Source: Acidobacteriaceae bacterium (GTDB lineage: Bacteria > Acidobacteriota > Terriglobia > Terriglobales > Acidobacteriaceae). Taken from it: DNA of 41,711 nucleotides. A program made the position numbers and the translations under genes. The stretch lies in assembly GCA_025355505.1 (NCBI GenBank), contig JANXZM010000047.1:1-41711 (forward strand), written 5' to 3'. The notes beneath the pieces are model-generated. The model ran no database searches. It saw only the letters and a list, made by a program, of their open reading frames with translations, and was not told the origin of the DNA. This document shows positions 9,137-16,203 of the stretch, one piece after another; position 1 is the first letter of the stretch, and every line of letters starts with the position of its first letter.

Positions 9137-9434
9137 CCGGTTGGTGCAGCGTCCGGGGCTCGAGCGAAGTCACTCAGACAACCGCGAGGTGAGTTTGGGA
9201 GGGCAAGCAAGGGTCTATAGCTAAGCGCTGGTCGAGGAGAACAAGAGCCTCTGTTGAAGGCAGGATAGAGTCCCGAGGCGTTGAACTGATTTATCCGGTT
9301 GGCGGTGAGCCCGGAGCCCGAGCAAGATCGGCTTACAATGCACCCGCAAGGGAGTTGTAGGAATAAGGTCAGCAAGGGTCTAACGCGAGCTACTGGCCGA
9401 GACGAATGAGTTCAACATCACCTCGGGACTCTCT
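9137..9434 (+). ncRNA. Internally duplicated structured RNA candidate
   Basis: Two diverged copies of a roughly 110-120 nt module lie in tandem: 9137-9246 and 9295-9410. Both begin CCGGTTGG and both contain AGCAAGGGTCTA, then a CTGGYCGAG segment and a purine-rich end. Each has a hairpin with a GNRA loop: ACC-GCGA-GGT in copy 1 and CCC-GCAA-GGG in copy 2, a paired change that keeps the stem. The second copy is enclosed by a long stem: 9267-9278 pairs with 9421-9432 over 12 bp, and 9280-9287 with 9409-9416 over 8 bp. Alternative pairing of 9252-9258 with 9411-9417 is also possible. The strand is inferred from the loop sequences. It might be an orphan relative of HEARO/omega-RNA, but no IscB-like gene is adjacent and I could not confirm the family. 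Confidence 0.5.
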
Positions 9435-9654
9435 ATTTGTACGAGATTGTGGAGCGACGGGCGTCCCCGCCCGTCCAGATTTGTACGAAATTGTGGAGCG
9501 ACGGACGTCCCCGCCCGTCCAGATTTGTACGAGATTGTGGAGCGACGGGCGTCCCCGCCCGTCCAGATTTGTACGAAATTGTGGAGCGACGGGCGTCCCC
9601 GCCCGTCCAGATTTGTACGAGATTGTGGAGCGACGGGCGTCCCCGCCCGTCCAG
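9435..9654. repeat. Five 44-bp tandem repeats with internal hairpin
   Basis: Five contiguous units lie at 9435, 9479, 9523, 9567 and 9611, nearly identical. Each contains the hairpin GACGGGCG-TCCC-CGCCCGTC. Units 1, 3 and 5 have GAGATT and units 2 and 4 GAAATT, so the array looks like an 88-bp unit that was copied. There are no spacers, so it is not a CRISPR array. A 30-bp piece of the unit recurs inside uvrD (19566-19595) with one mismatch, and a related hairpin lies after lexA. The array starts directly where the folded RNA element ends. Confidence 0.95.
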
Positions 9655-9670
9655 CCGAGCAAAGCTCGGC
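9654..9670. repeat. Palindrome GCCGAGC-AAA-GCTCGGC
   Basis: A 7-bp perfect stem with a 3-nt loop directly after the tandem array. The same stem with loop GCT occurs inside the uvrD coding region at 20312-20328, so it is a dispersed element rather than part of the array. Confidence 0.75.
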
Positions 9671-9750
9671 AGCCCGCCGCAAAGTCAGCCTCACCCGCTG
9701 CGGAAATCTCACGGCGGAAACTTCCCGAATGCAACCATCACCGTGGAAGA

Positions 9751-9768
9751 GCGGCCCTTCAGGGCCGC
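9751..9768. repeat. Palindrome GCGGCCC-TTCA-GGGCCGC overlapping the DUF5131 stop
   Basis: A 7-bp perfect stem with a TTCA loop. It overlaps the stop codon of the DUF5131 gene (9759-9761) and is followed by a GGGCTTTAGCCC-type palindrome at about 9788-9799. Together they look like a dispersed composite repeat that now supplies the last residues of the protein. It may also act as the transcript-end hairpin of the cluster. Confidence 0.7.
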
Positions 9769-10649
9769 GTAAGTCCCGAATGAACGCGGGCTTTAGCCCC
9801 AGTGGTCTCGCTTCCACCATAGATTGCCTTTCCCCGCAGCCCGTCAGCCAAACTCCCTTGAAAGCTCTTCCCAAACTCCTCAGCCCAAGCAATACACTCT
9901 GCTCTCTCCGGGATCGGACGAGTAACGCGCTCCGGATACTCATCATATGTCCGCCCATCAAGCACCCGACCGTTCTTAGCCTTCCGCACCCCGCCCCATT
10001 GCTTAAAAAAGAAAGGCACCCCCTGCTCCCGGCATTGCCGACGAATCGACACCACCCATTCCCGCTTCATAGGACGAGCCCCAGGCCCACTCTCCCCACC
10101 CACAATCACCCAAGTGATGCCAGACAGATCGATTTCGCCAAGGTCTTCCAGCAAAGGCTCAATCGACAGGAAGCGAACCTTAGCAGGAGCCTGTCGAAGA
10201 TCATCGATTCGGGGCAATCCATACTTCCGATCCTCAACGCTAACTCCCCACCAGATATTTTCTTGTTTCGCGCCAAATTGTAGTTTCCCACTCAGCAGCT
10301 CCCGCAGTCTCTCCGAGCGCTTGGTCAGAACCTGATACGTGTGCCAGTCAGCCATAGCCATCACCCGCGATACGGCTTCCACATACCCGTCAGGAACCCC
10401 CGGCTGAAACAGATCGCTCATCGAATTGACAAACACCAGCTTAGGAGACCGCCAAGAGAAAGGCTCCGTAAGCTTCTCCAGCACCAGCCGCAAATCAAAC
10501 CCCTGCTCATAAGGATGCCCCTTAACCCCCCGAAACCGCTCCGCAAACGTCTCGGCATAGCAATGCTTGCACCCAGGACTAATCTTGACGCACCCGCGGA
10601 CAGGATTCCAGGTTGCGTCAGTCCATTCGATATGGGAGTTGAGTGACAC
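9759..10649 (-). CDS. Phage Gp37/Gp68 (DUF5131) three-Cys-motif protein
   Basis: A 296-residue protein of the Gp37/Gp68 family. The hallmark is at the N-terminus: 'IEWTDATWNPVRGCVKISPG' then CKHCYAE, giving three Cys in a Cx6-7Cx2C arrangement that recalls, but is not, the radical-SAM CxxxCxxC. Further family blocks are 'FVNSMSDLFQPGVPDGYV', 'YQVLTKRSERL', 'NIWWGVSVEDRKY', 'RFLSIEPLLEDLG', 'WVIVGGESGPGARPM' and 'VPFFFKQWGG'. The molecular function is unknown. The TcmP partner gene ends 4 nt upstream, an arrangement known for this family. The last ~15 residues are encoded by a dispersed palindromic repeat, so the natural C-terminus was probably shorter. A hand-counted line is about 60% G+C, unlike the rest of the cluster. 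Confidence 0.92.
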   Translation of the reverse strand: MSLNSHIEWTDATWNPVRGCVKISPGCKHCYAETFAERFRGVKGHPYEQGFDLRLVLEKLTEPFSWRSPKLVFVNSMSDLFQPGVPDGYVEAVSRVMAMADWHTYQVLTKRSERLRELLSGKLQFGAKQENIWWGVSVEDRKYGLPRIDDLRQAPAKVRFLSIEPLLEDLGEIDLSGITWVIVGGESGPGARPMKREWVVSIRRQCREQGVPFFFKQWGGVRKAKNGRVLDGRTYDEYPERVTRPIPERAECIAWAEEFGKSFQGSLADGLRGKAIYGGSETTGAKARVHSGLTRP

Positions 10650-10653
10650 GTAT

Positions 10654-11550
10654 TTAATCCCAGTGGAATGCAGTTTGATCTGTCCCGTACTTCAATGCGT
10701 CGTCCCACAAATCGAGCGCGAGCTTATTTCGCGAAAACAGAGCGATGTAGTACAGGGGAAGATTCTTTTCGTCCGAACTCACTCGCTTCATCTTATGAAT
10801 CGGTGTTGGCAAGTATCCCAACGTTTCCATACTGGCAGCAAACTCCGATGCTAAGAACTTGGGGAACAATATTGCGTCCGCCTCAGCAATTCTCCATCGA
10901 TCCCTCCACGTGCTTGACCCAAGGAACTGGTCGACCTTGACGGCATCTTCCATCACATACCGCCTGTAAGCCCGGTTCGCATCTGAATAGACGGCCAATA
11001 ACACGATGAAGTCTACCAAGCGAGAGGACAATGTCTTGATCGTGCCGAACTTAAGGCCGATGTCAAACGGATCAGCGAAGCACAGCGTCAGAACAGTGTT
11101 GTCTTTCGATCCTGGAGGGATTTCACCGAGGATATCAGAAGCTCGGAGATCGCAATCTCCTTCGACATACGCGACATTCGCCGTAGGGAAGTAACGCGTC
11201 ACGCGGATTTTCAGGGCTTCAAGATTCTCTGAGATTGCTTCGCAGAAAATGTACTTGTCGAACGGAGGCTCTACGGCAAGGGCCTGAAGCGGGGAACCTA
11301 GTATCATTTTTTGCGTGCCCCGGATTCGGCTATAGCCCGCGCCAGCATAAAGCTCTACATATACACGCTTGTCCCACTTGGCCTTCATTCCCTTCGAAAA
11401 CATGGTTGCGTATAGCGCTACGACCCTGTGCTTGTCCTCAGTCCAGCTGCCGGCCTCTGGACAGATCATGTTGTCGTCGCTCGGTTGTGCGATCTCGTTT
11501 GTCATTGAAGCGGTTTTTGTGTTCGCCTTGTGTTCGCCAACGCGATGCAT
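10654..11550 (-). CDS. tcmP: Three-Cys-motif partner protein TcmP
   Basis: About 298 residues from the chosen ATG, which has GAGAG 7 nt upstream; other possible starts are the TTG at 11583 and the ATG at 11505. Family marks are 'GSWTEDKHRVVALYATMFSKG', 'VYVELYAGAGYSRI' (a Rossmann-like glycine motif as in SAM-dependent methylases), 'ILGSPLQAL', 'IFCEAISENLEAL', 'YVEGDCD', and 'LCFADPFDIGLKF' in the place of a motif-IV-like segment. TcmP proteins regularly sit beside Gp37/Gp68 proteins, as here, but their activity is not established; a nucleotide- or SAM-binding enzyme is a reasonable inference. G+C is lower than in flanking genes (one line counted at 47%), a sign of transfer. Confidence 0.9.
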   Translation of the reverse strand: MHRVGEHKANTKTASMTNEIAQPSDDNMICPEAGSWTEDKHRVVALYATMFSKGMKAKWDKRVYVELYAGAGYSRIRGTQKMILGSPLQALAVEPPFDKYIFCEAISENLEALKIRVTRYFPTANVAYVEGDCDLRASDILGEIPPGSKDNTVLTLCFADPFDIGLKFGTIKTLSSRLVDFIVLLAVYSDANRAYRRYVMEDAVKVDQFLGSSTWRDRWRIAEADAILFPKFLASEFAASMETLGYLPTPIHKMKRVSSDEKNLPLYYIALFSRNKLALDLWDDALKYGTDQTAFHWD

Positions 11551-11667
11551 CTTGATTCTCTCAGACTCTCGGCTCCAACTCAATAGCTCTCAAGGGTACA
11601 GCGGCAATCTTCCCATACAGAATCTCCGAGTAGTGGGCTAGTTCGCAAAAGTTCGCGGGCAAGAAAT

Positions 11668-12405
11668 TCAATCCGCGGCAACTTGCACAGGGACATTAAG
11701 CAAGTCTCTCACAACCCGAATCTCCCGCTCGATGCGTTTAAGCACGACGTCGTTCAGCGGTTCGTCAGGCGCAGCTACCCTGCTCTCTAGTATTACGGGA
11801 ACGTCTTTCGGGATAAGTTGCGCCACCACCTCAAAAGATCTTTCGGCTTCCAGCGAAATTAGGTCGTGCTTGCTTTCTGAATTCACCTCGCTGATGTGCA
11901 ACTCGCAAAGCTTTACGCTGAACTCCTCTAAAATTAGAAACGCTTCGCCCATGGTCGGGTCCACTTGATGGGCATGGCCGACGTCGAAACAAAAGGTCGC
12001 ATCGGGTAGTTTGTCAAAAATCCTCAGAAGGTCTTGGCGGCTCTGGCCGATTGGCTTTCTCTTGTCCATATTCTCAATACAAATCCGCCGACCTAGTCTC
12101 CTCCACAAGTCCCATCTTTGAATCACGTCTGGATGCGTAACAAGCAACCATTCAGATGGGAAGTGCCCGACGAGATTTACAATCTCCTCCTCCGAGCCCG
12201 GGTCAAACGAGCTAGGCAAATGAACGGAAACGTTGGAATATTGACTCAGATCAAGACCGGGAGCAGCCTCGGCTAGGGGCTTCAACTCGGAAAACCGTAG
12301 AGCTGACAATTCAACAGCCGTGGTATCAGTTCGCGCGAGCAGATCCAGAGCCGCCCGGAAATGGCTATAGGCTACTGCTCCCGTTGAAAATCCGATCGGA
12401 CGCAT
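11668..12405 (-). CDS. Xylose-isomerase-like TIM-barrel metalloenzyme (EndoIV/AP-endonuclease-2 fold)
   Basis: About 245 residues with the AP_endonuc_2 / sugar-phosphate isomerase TIM-barrel pattern. Candidate metal ligands are all present: Glu in 'RICIENMDKR', Asp and His in 'TFCFDVGHAHQVD', His in 'CELHISEVNSESKHD', and the last Glu in 'VPVILESRV'. It could be an isomerase, epimerase or nuclease; sequence alone does not decide. The ATG at 12405 is preferred because GGAG lies 9 nt upstream; the ATG at 12420 would overlap the nucleotidyltransferase gene by 14 nt. With 12405 it starts one base after that gene's stop, implying translational coupling. About 48% G+C in a counted line. Confidence 0.85.
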   Translation of the reverse strand: MRPIGFSTGAVAYSHFRAALDLLARTDTTAVELSALRFSELKPLAEAAPGLDLSQYSNVSVHLPSSFDPGSEEEIVNLVGHFPSEWLLVTHPDVIQRWDLWRRLGRRICIENMDKRKPIGQSRQDLLRIFDKLPDATFCFDVGHAHQVDPTMGEAFLILEEFSVKLCELHISEVNSESKHDLISLEAERSFEVVAQLIPKDVPVILESRVAAPDEPLNDVVLKRIEREIRVVRDLLNVPVQVAAD

Positions 12406-12406
12406 A

Positions 12407-13543
12407 TCAAAAGACTCCATATTTCTGTGTTAGCACACTCAACTTTGGATGCTCAAAGAAAATTAGCCTGAGAGCTTCCGAAAACCGCTCGCTACAGTCT
12501 CGCACTTGCCCAAACACTTTATCGTCCCGAGAAACCTCTGCCCTCAATTTCTTCAGATGCTCTCGCTTTTCGGGATCGGCCACCAATCCTAAGAAGTCGT
12601 CATATGCTGAAAATAAGTTTCTGGCAATCGACGTCTCTATACCGTGTTCCCCGACTGCAAGAGCAACGATGTCGAGAGGCGTCTTGCCGACACGCTGCAA
12701 GATATGTTCTTGGAGATGTGACAAATTCCGGGCGCGTGTCGCTTTTATGTCACGCTCGTCCGTGGAAATCTTGGCTTGCAGCTTCTCGTCGAGGTTGCAA
12801 CTGAAGCACGTGACCAGACCTGAAACGAATATCAGTTTTCGGGACATGCTCAGCTTTGCGTTTCTGAGGCCCCAACCCTCGCCGCCTCGATGACGCTGTT
12901 TGCTGGCGAAATCCACTGCCATGGTGCGCCAAAACCTCACGATGTCATTCAGCAGAAATCTCGGCACCTTGAACTGAGCGCCGTTCTTCGTGATTAAGTG
13001 GCGCTCCTCTTCAAGGTATCGCTGGATGATTGCTTTTAACACGCGCTGGTGGGCATTTGTCTCACTTATCGGTAGCGACTCAAGCACCAAAAGAATTCGT
13101 TGAGTGGTGTTCTTGTTGGTGTCGTCCTGACCCCCGATGAGATGGATCAGTTGATGGCTGAAACCCATGTTGCCGAATGTTCCCGTGGCCCCGGGCTCGG
13201 CAAAACGGTATTCCTTCGCGTCCTTACCTTGCCTGCACTCCTTCCTAAGCGCTTCTCGAATATCCTGAGCGATCTGGAAATGACGTGGCTTGCATTGTCC
13301 ATCCACTAGGAAGGTCCAGTCGAGGTCGCTTAGCCAGTCGATCCATTCACTTCGCCCCAAAGATCCGAAGACAACCAGGTTGGCATCTTCTGATGCGAAC
13401 TTCTCACCAACATCCCGCTGTAGAAGGGTGAGAAGGTCTTTTTTTGCCTGCTCGGTCTCTTCGTGCGCTCTCTCGATGTTTTTCCAATTGCAGCCGAGCG
13501 ACGCCGATAACTGAAAAACGGGACGTGATTCCTTATCAACCAT
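12407..13543 (-). CDS. Polymerase-beta-fold nucleotidyltransferase-like protein
   Basis: A 378-residue protein, first gene of the four-gene cluster. Near residue 58 it has 'VVFGSLGRSEWIDWLSDLDW', a GSxGRxE...SDxD nucleotidyltransferase signature of the GlnD/DUF294 type. CD-NTases of CBASS share the general GS...DxD pattern but usually have other spacing. The C-terminal half is helical with 'HLQEHILQRVGKTPLDIVAL' and no family I recognise. It could transfer a nucleotide to a protein or make a small nucleotide signal; no sensor or effector typical of CBASS is adjacent. G+C is about 45% in a counted line, well below flanking genes. GGAA lies 5 nt before the ATG. Confidence 0.72.
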   Translation of the reverse strand: MVDKESRPVFQLSASLGCNWKNIERAHEETEQAKKDLLTLLQRDVGEKFASEDANLVVFGSLGRSEWIDWLSDLDWTFLVDGQCKPRHFQIAQDIREALRKECRQGKDAKEYRFAEPGATGTFGNMGFSHQLIHLIGGQDDTNKNTTQRILLVLESLPISETNAHQRVLKAIIQRYLEEERHLITKNGAQFKVPRFLLNDIVRFWRTMAVDFASKQRHRGGEGWGLRNAKLSMSRKLIFVSGLVTCFSCNLDEKLQAKISTDERDIKATRARNLSHLQEHILQRVGKTPLDIVALAVGEHGIETSIARNLFSAYDDFLGLVADPEKREHLKKLRAEVSRDDKVFGQVRDCSERFSEALRLIFFEHPKLSVLTQKYGVF

Positions 13544-13572
13544 TCGCGTTCCAGAGTATCAGTTTTAGCCCT

Positions 13573-13671
13573 TCACAGCGGTGCATTCCCATGTTTCTTA
13601 GGCAGGTTCGTAGTCTGAAGCATCTCCAGCGCCTGGATCACTTTTTGGGCGTCGCAGCGGAGATCCCGATA
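13573..13671 (-). pseudogene. Remnant 3' end of an acyl-CoA carboxyltransferase gene
   Basis: Read on the minus strand, this stretch ends in ...KVIQALEMLQ...LPKKHGNAPL and a TGA stop (13573-13575). The intact carboxyltransferase gene at 14570 ends ...[10 protein letters not shown]...AKKHGNIPL. Similarity covers about 26 residues and then fades, so this is the relic tail of a second copy or the scar of a recombination. DNA identity is only moderate, so the event is old or the source was a paralogue. Confidence 0.7.
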
Positions 13672-13672
13672 G

Positions 13673-13717
13673 GTACCATTTATGATACCATGTTGATTGG
13701 TTCGCATCTATACCATG
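13673..13717 (+). promoter_or_regulatory. Three TACCAT repeats before the antitoxin-like gene
   Basis: TACCAT occurs at 13674-13679, 13687-13692 (as TACCATG) and 13712-13717, the last running into the start codon at 13715. Repeated short motifs upstream of an HTH antitoxin gene are the usual form of an autoregulatory operator. No clear -35 box was found. Confidence 0.45.
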
Positions 13718-14038
13718 CCTCTAACCCACGATTTCAAAGAAACCATCCAATCCCGCGTACGCCGTGACGCCGCGTTCCGCAAGGAACTCTTGCGCGAAAG
13801 TGTCGAGAGCTTCCTCATGGGAGACATCGAAACCGGCAAGGCCGTCCTGCGCGATTACATCAACGCCACCATCGGTTTTGCCGAACTCGCGAAAGTCACG
13901 CACCACTCTGCCAAGAGCCTGATGCGAATGCTAAGCCCCTCCGGCAACCCGCAGGCACGCAACCTGTTCGAAATTGTCGAGTATCTTCAGCGAAAAGAAC
14001 GAGTCCGATTCAAAGTTGCCGCAGCCGCGAGGGCCTGA
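13715..14038 (+). CDS. HTH antitoxin-like protein (COG3636, HigA-like addiction-module antidote)
   Basis: A 107-residue protein matching the COG3636 addiction-module antidote family: 'RVRRDAAFRKELLRESVESFL', 'GDIETGKAVLRDYINATIGF', then a helix-turn-helix 'AELAKVTHHSAKSLMRML' and 'GNPQARNLFEIVEYLQ'. The ATG at 13715 is chosen because it begins the family's usual 'MPLTHDF'; an upstream TTG at 13697 is unlikely. Members normally pair with a RelE/HigB-type (Gp49-like) toxin encoded just upstream. Here the upstream DNA is only a gene remnant, so it appears to be an orphan, unless the next small gene is its partner. Confidence 0.82.
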   Translation: MPLTHDFKETIQSRVRRDAAFRKELLRESVESFLMGDIETGKAVLRDYINATIGFAELAKVTHHSAKSLMRMLSPSGNPQARNLFEIVEYLQRKERVRFKVAAAARA

Positions 14039-14046
14039 GGAAACAT

Positions 14047-14265
14047 ATGAAAGAGACCGACCGTCCGCCGTTGCTCACCGAGCAAGAGGTCGCCAGTCAA
14101 CTCGACGCTGTGGCCAGCATTCGCCGCGGCCTCGCCCAACGCGAAGATGCCTCATGGCACAGCCTGCGGGGCGCGTTGAAGGAAGTCTTCGCCGAAAACG
14201 GCGGCGGTGAAGCCTATCTTCGCGCCGAGCGCAGCAACTTCCACCCAACAAAAGAGCGCGAGTGA
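14047..14265 (+). CDS. Small hypothetical protein, antitoxin-like helix
   Basis: A 72-residue protein starting 8 nt after the HTH gene stop and so probably co-transcribed. I do not recognise a named family. The segment 'DAVASIRRGLAQREDASWHSLRGALKEVF' resembles the 'I..GL.....G......L..VF' C-terminal helices of small antitoxins, and the protein has no features of a RelE or PIN toxin. It may be a second antitoxin or an accessory protein. Confidence 0.6.
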   Translation: MKETDRPPLLTEQEVASQLDAVASIRRGLAQREDASWHSLRGALKEVFAENGGGEAYLRAERSNFHPTKERE

Positions 14266-14569
14266 GTTGCGCTTGACAACAAGGCCTATAATAAAACTTA
14301 GGTAGCAGCCCAGCGCGGCCGCACCGTGTTTCTACGCAAGATCTTTGAAATCTGTACTTTTTGCGCGGGCTACACCCAATTCCAACTCCCTGATTCTAAA
14401 GGACAGGACAAAAAGCCCAGCCGACAACTCCTTCGTTTTGAATACTTTGAGAGTAACTCATTTTAAATGAATACTTTAGCTAGAAATTGGGGGGGGTACC
14501 GAACCCACGTCGAGCCACGGCGTTTCTGCTCACAGCTCACAGCGTCCGACTATCGACCAGCGACAGCAA
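14266..14569. other. Non-coding stretch between convergent genes
   Basis: No protein gene seen. It holds a TTGACA (14273-14278) and a perfect TATAAT (14287-14292) only 8 nt apart, too close for a sigma-70 promoter. It also holds a repeated TGAATACTTT about 28 nt apart in an AT-rich patch near 14440-14480, and a run of eight G near 14490. The AT-rich composition differs from the flanks and is consistent with foreign DNA. Confidence 0.5.
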
Positions 14570-16120
14570 CTACAGCGGAATATTCCCATGCTTCTTAGCC
14601 GGATTCTTATCCCGCTTGTTCTCCAGCATCTCCAGCGCCTGAATCAGTTTCTTGCGAGTCTCGCGCGGCTGGATGACCGCATCCACGAATCCGCGATCCG
14701 CTGCCACATAAGGATTCGCAAAACGCTCCCGAAACTCCTCAATTTTTTCCTGGCGAGCAGACGAACGATTTTCAGCGCCGTCCAGTTCGCGCTTGTACAC
14801 GATATCCACCGCGCCTTCCGGACCCATCACCGCGATTTCGGCGCTCGGCCAGGCGTAATTCACATCGGTACGAATATGTTTTGACGCCATGACGCAATAC
14901 GCTCCGCCGTAAGCCTTGCGCGTAATCACGGTAATTTTCGGCACGGTCGCTTCCGCAAATGCATAAAGCAACTTAGCGCCATGCCGGATGATTCCGCCAT
15001 ACTCCTGCTGCGTGCCCGGCAAAAATCCAGGCACATCTTCAAAAGTAACCAGCGGAATATTGAAGCAGTCGCAAAAACGCACGAAGCGCGCCGCCTTCAC
15101 CGATGCATTGATATCGAGCGTCCCCGCTAGCATCGCGGGCTGATTGGCCACGATCCCAACCGGCTTCCCGTTGAGCCGCGCAAATCCAACGACGATGTTC
15201 TTGGCATAGTGTTCGTGAATTTCGAAAAAGTAGCCGTCATCCACCACCGTGTGAATCACGTCTTTCATGTCATAAGGCATGTTCGATTGATCGGGAATGA
15301 TCGTGTCGAGCTTCTCGTCCAGCCGATCGATCGGATCGGTGCAAGCCTTGCGCGGCGGGTCATCCAGATTGTTCGACGGAATAAAACTCAACAGCTCGCG
15401 CACCATCGACAAACACTCGGCATCGTCGCGGCACATGAAGTGCGCCACTCCAGAAATTTCGTTGTGAGTGTGCGCTCCGCCGAGTTGGTCTTTCGTGACT
15501 TCTTCATGCGTCACCGTTTTGATCACGTCAGGACCAGTAATAAACATGTAAGAAGTCTGGTCGACCATCAAAATAAAATCGGTGATGGCAGGCGAATAAA
15601 CCGCGCCGCCCGCGCATGGACCCATGATGGCCGAGATCTGCGGCACCACTCCGCTATAAAGCGTGTTGCGCAAAAAAATGTCGGCATAGCCCGCCAGCGA
15701 CATCACGCCTTCCTGAATGCGCGCCCCTCCCGAATCGTTCAGTCCAATCACAGGAGCGCCCATCTTCGCCGCCAGATCCATGATCTTGACGATTTTTGCG
15801 GCGTTCGACTCCGAGAGCGACCCGCCAAACACGGTAAAATCCTGCGCAAAAACAAATATCAGCCGCCCTTCCACGCGGCCGTAGCCGGTGATAAAGCCGT
15901 CACCGTAGTATTTCTGCTCCGCCATGCCGAAATCGTTGCAGCGATGCGTGACCAGCTTATCGGTCTCCTCAAACGTCCCCTCGTCGAGCAGGAAGTCAAC
16001 GCGCTCGCGAGCCGACATCTTGCCCTCTTTGTGCTGGCGCTCACGCCGCTGTGCGCCGCCGCCTTCCTGGGCCATCTGGTCTCGTTTTTTTAGTTCGGCA
16101 ATCTTCTGGTCGAGTTTCAT
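14570..16120 (-). CDS. Acyl-CoA (propionyl/methylmalonyl-CoA) carboxylase carboxyltransferase, beta subunit
   Basis: A 516-residue biotin-dependent carboxyltransferase of the PccB/MmdA family, which moves CO2 from carboxybiotin to an acyl-CoA such as propionyl-CoA. The two crotonase-like halves are visible. The N-half has '[17 protein letters not shown]', '[20 protein letters not shown]', '[14 protein letters not shown]' and '[14 protein letters not shown]'; the C-half has '[20 protein letters not shown]', '[19 protein letters not shown]', '[13 protein letters not shown]' and '[16 protein letters not shown]'. Length is usual. The biotin carboxylase/carrier subunit is not in the window. It may belong to propionate or branched-chain breakdown. 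A relic of the same 3' end lies at 13573. Confidence 0.95.
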   Translation of the reverse strand: MKLDQKIAELKKRDQMAQEGGGAQRRERQHKEGKMSARERVDFLLDEGTFEETDKLVTHRCNDFGMAEQKYYGDGFITGYGRVEGRLIFVFAQDFTVFGGSLSESNAAKIVKIMDLAAKMGAPVIGLNDSGGARIQEGVMSLAGYADIFLRNTLYSGVVPQISAIMGPCAGGAVYSPAITDFILMVDQTSYMFITGPDVIKTVTHEEVTKDQLGGAHTHNEISGVAHFMCRDDAECLSMVRELLSFIPSNNLDDPPRKACTDPIDRLDEKLDTIIPDQSNMPYDMKDVIHTVVDDGYFFEIHEHYAKNIVVGFARLNGKPVGIVANQPAMLAGTLDINASVKAARFVRFCDCFNIPLVTFEDVPGFLPGTQQEYGGIIRHGAKLLYAFAEATVPKITVITRKAYGGAYCVMASKHIRTDVNYAWPSAEIAVMGPEGAVDIVYKRELDGAENRSSARQEKIEEFRERFANPYVAADRGFVDAVIQPRETRKKLIQALEMLENKRDKNPAKKHGNIPL

Positions 16121-16203
16121 AGGCAGACATTATAGGCGAGTGTGGCAAAGCTTCTAGTGACGTATCCGAGAGTGCAGTGTGACATGGGAATCCGCTTCGC
16201 GTC

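Noticed and set aside
9435-9654. CRISPR array
   Set aside because: The 44-bp units are contiguous with no spacers between them and no cas gene is in the window.
9380-9961. Repetitive protein genes over the tandem array (both strands)
   Set aside because: 44 bp is not a multiple of three, so the frames rotate through the repeat and give unrelated low-complexity peptides; no family motif or ribosome site.
12407-13543. CBASS operon
   Set aside because: The nucleotidyltransferase motif is closer to GlnD/DUF294 spacing, and no CBASS effector, sensor or ancillary Cap protein is adjacent; kept only as an open possibility.
14273-14292. Sigma-70 promoter TTGACA...TATAAT
   Set aside because: The boxes are only 8 nt apart instead of about 17, and no gene follows on that strand.
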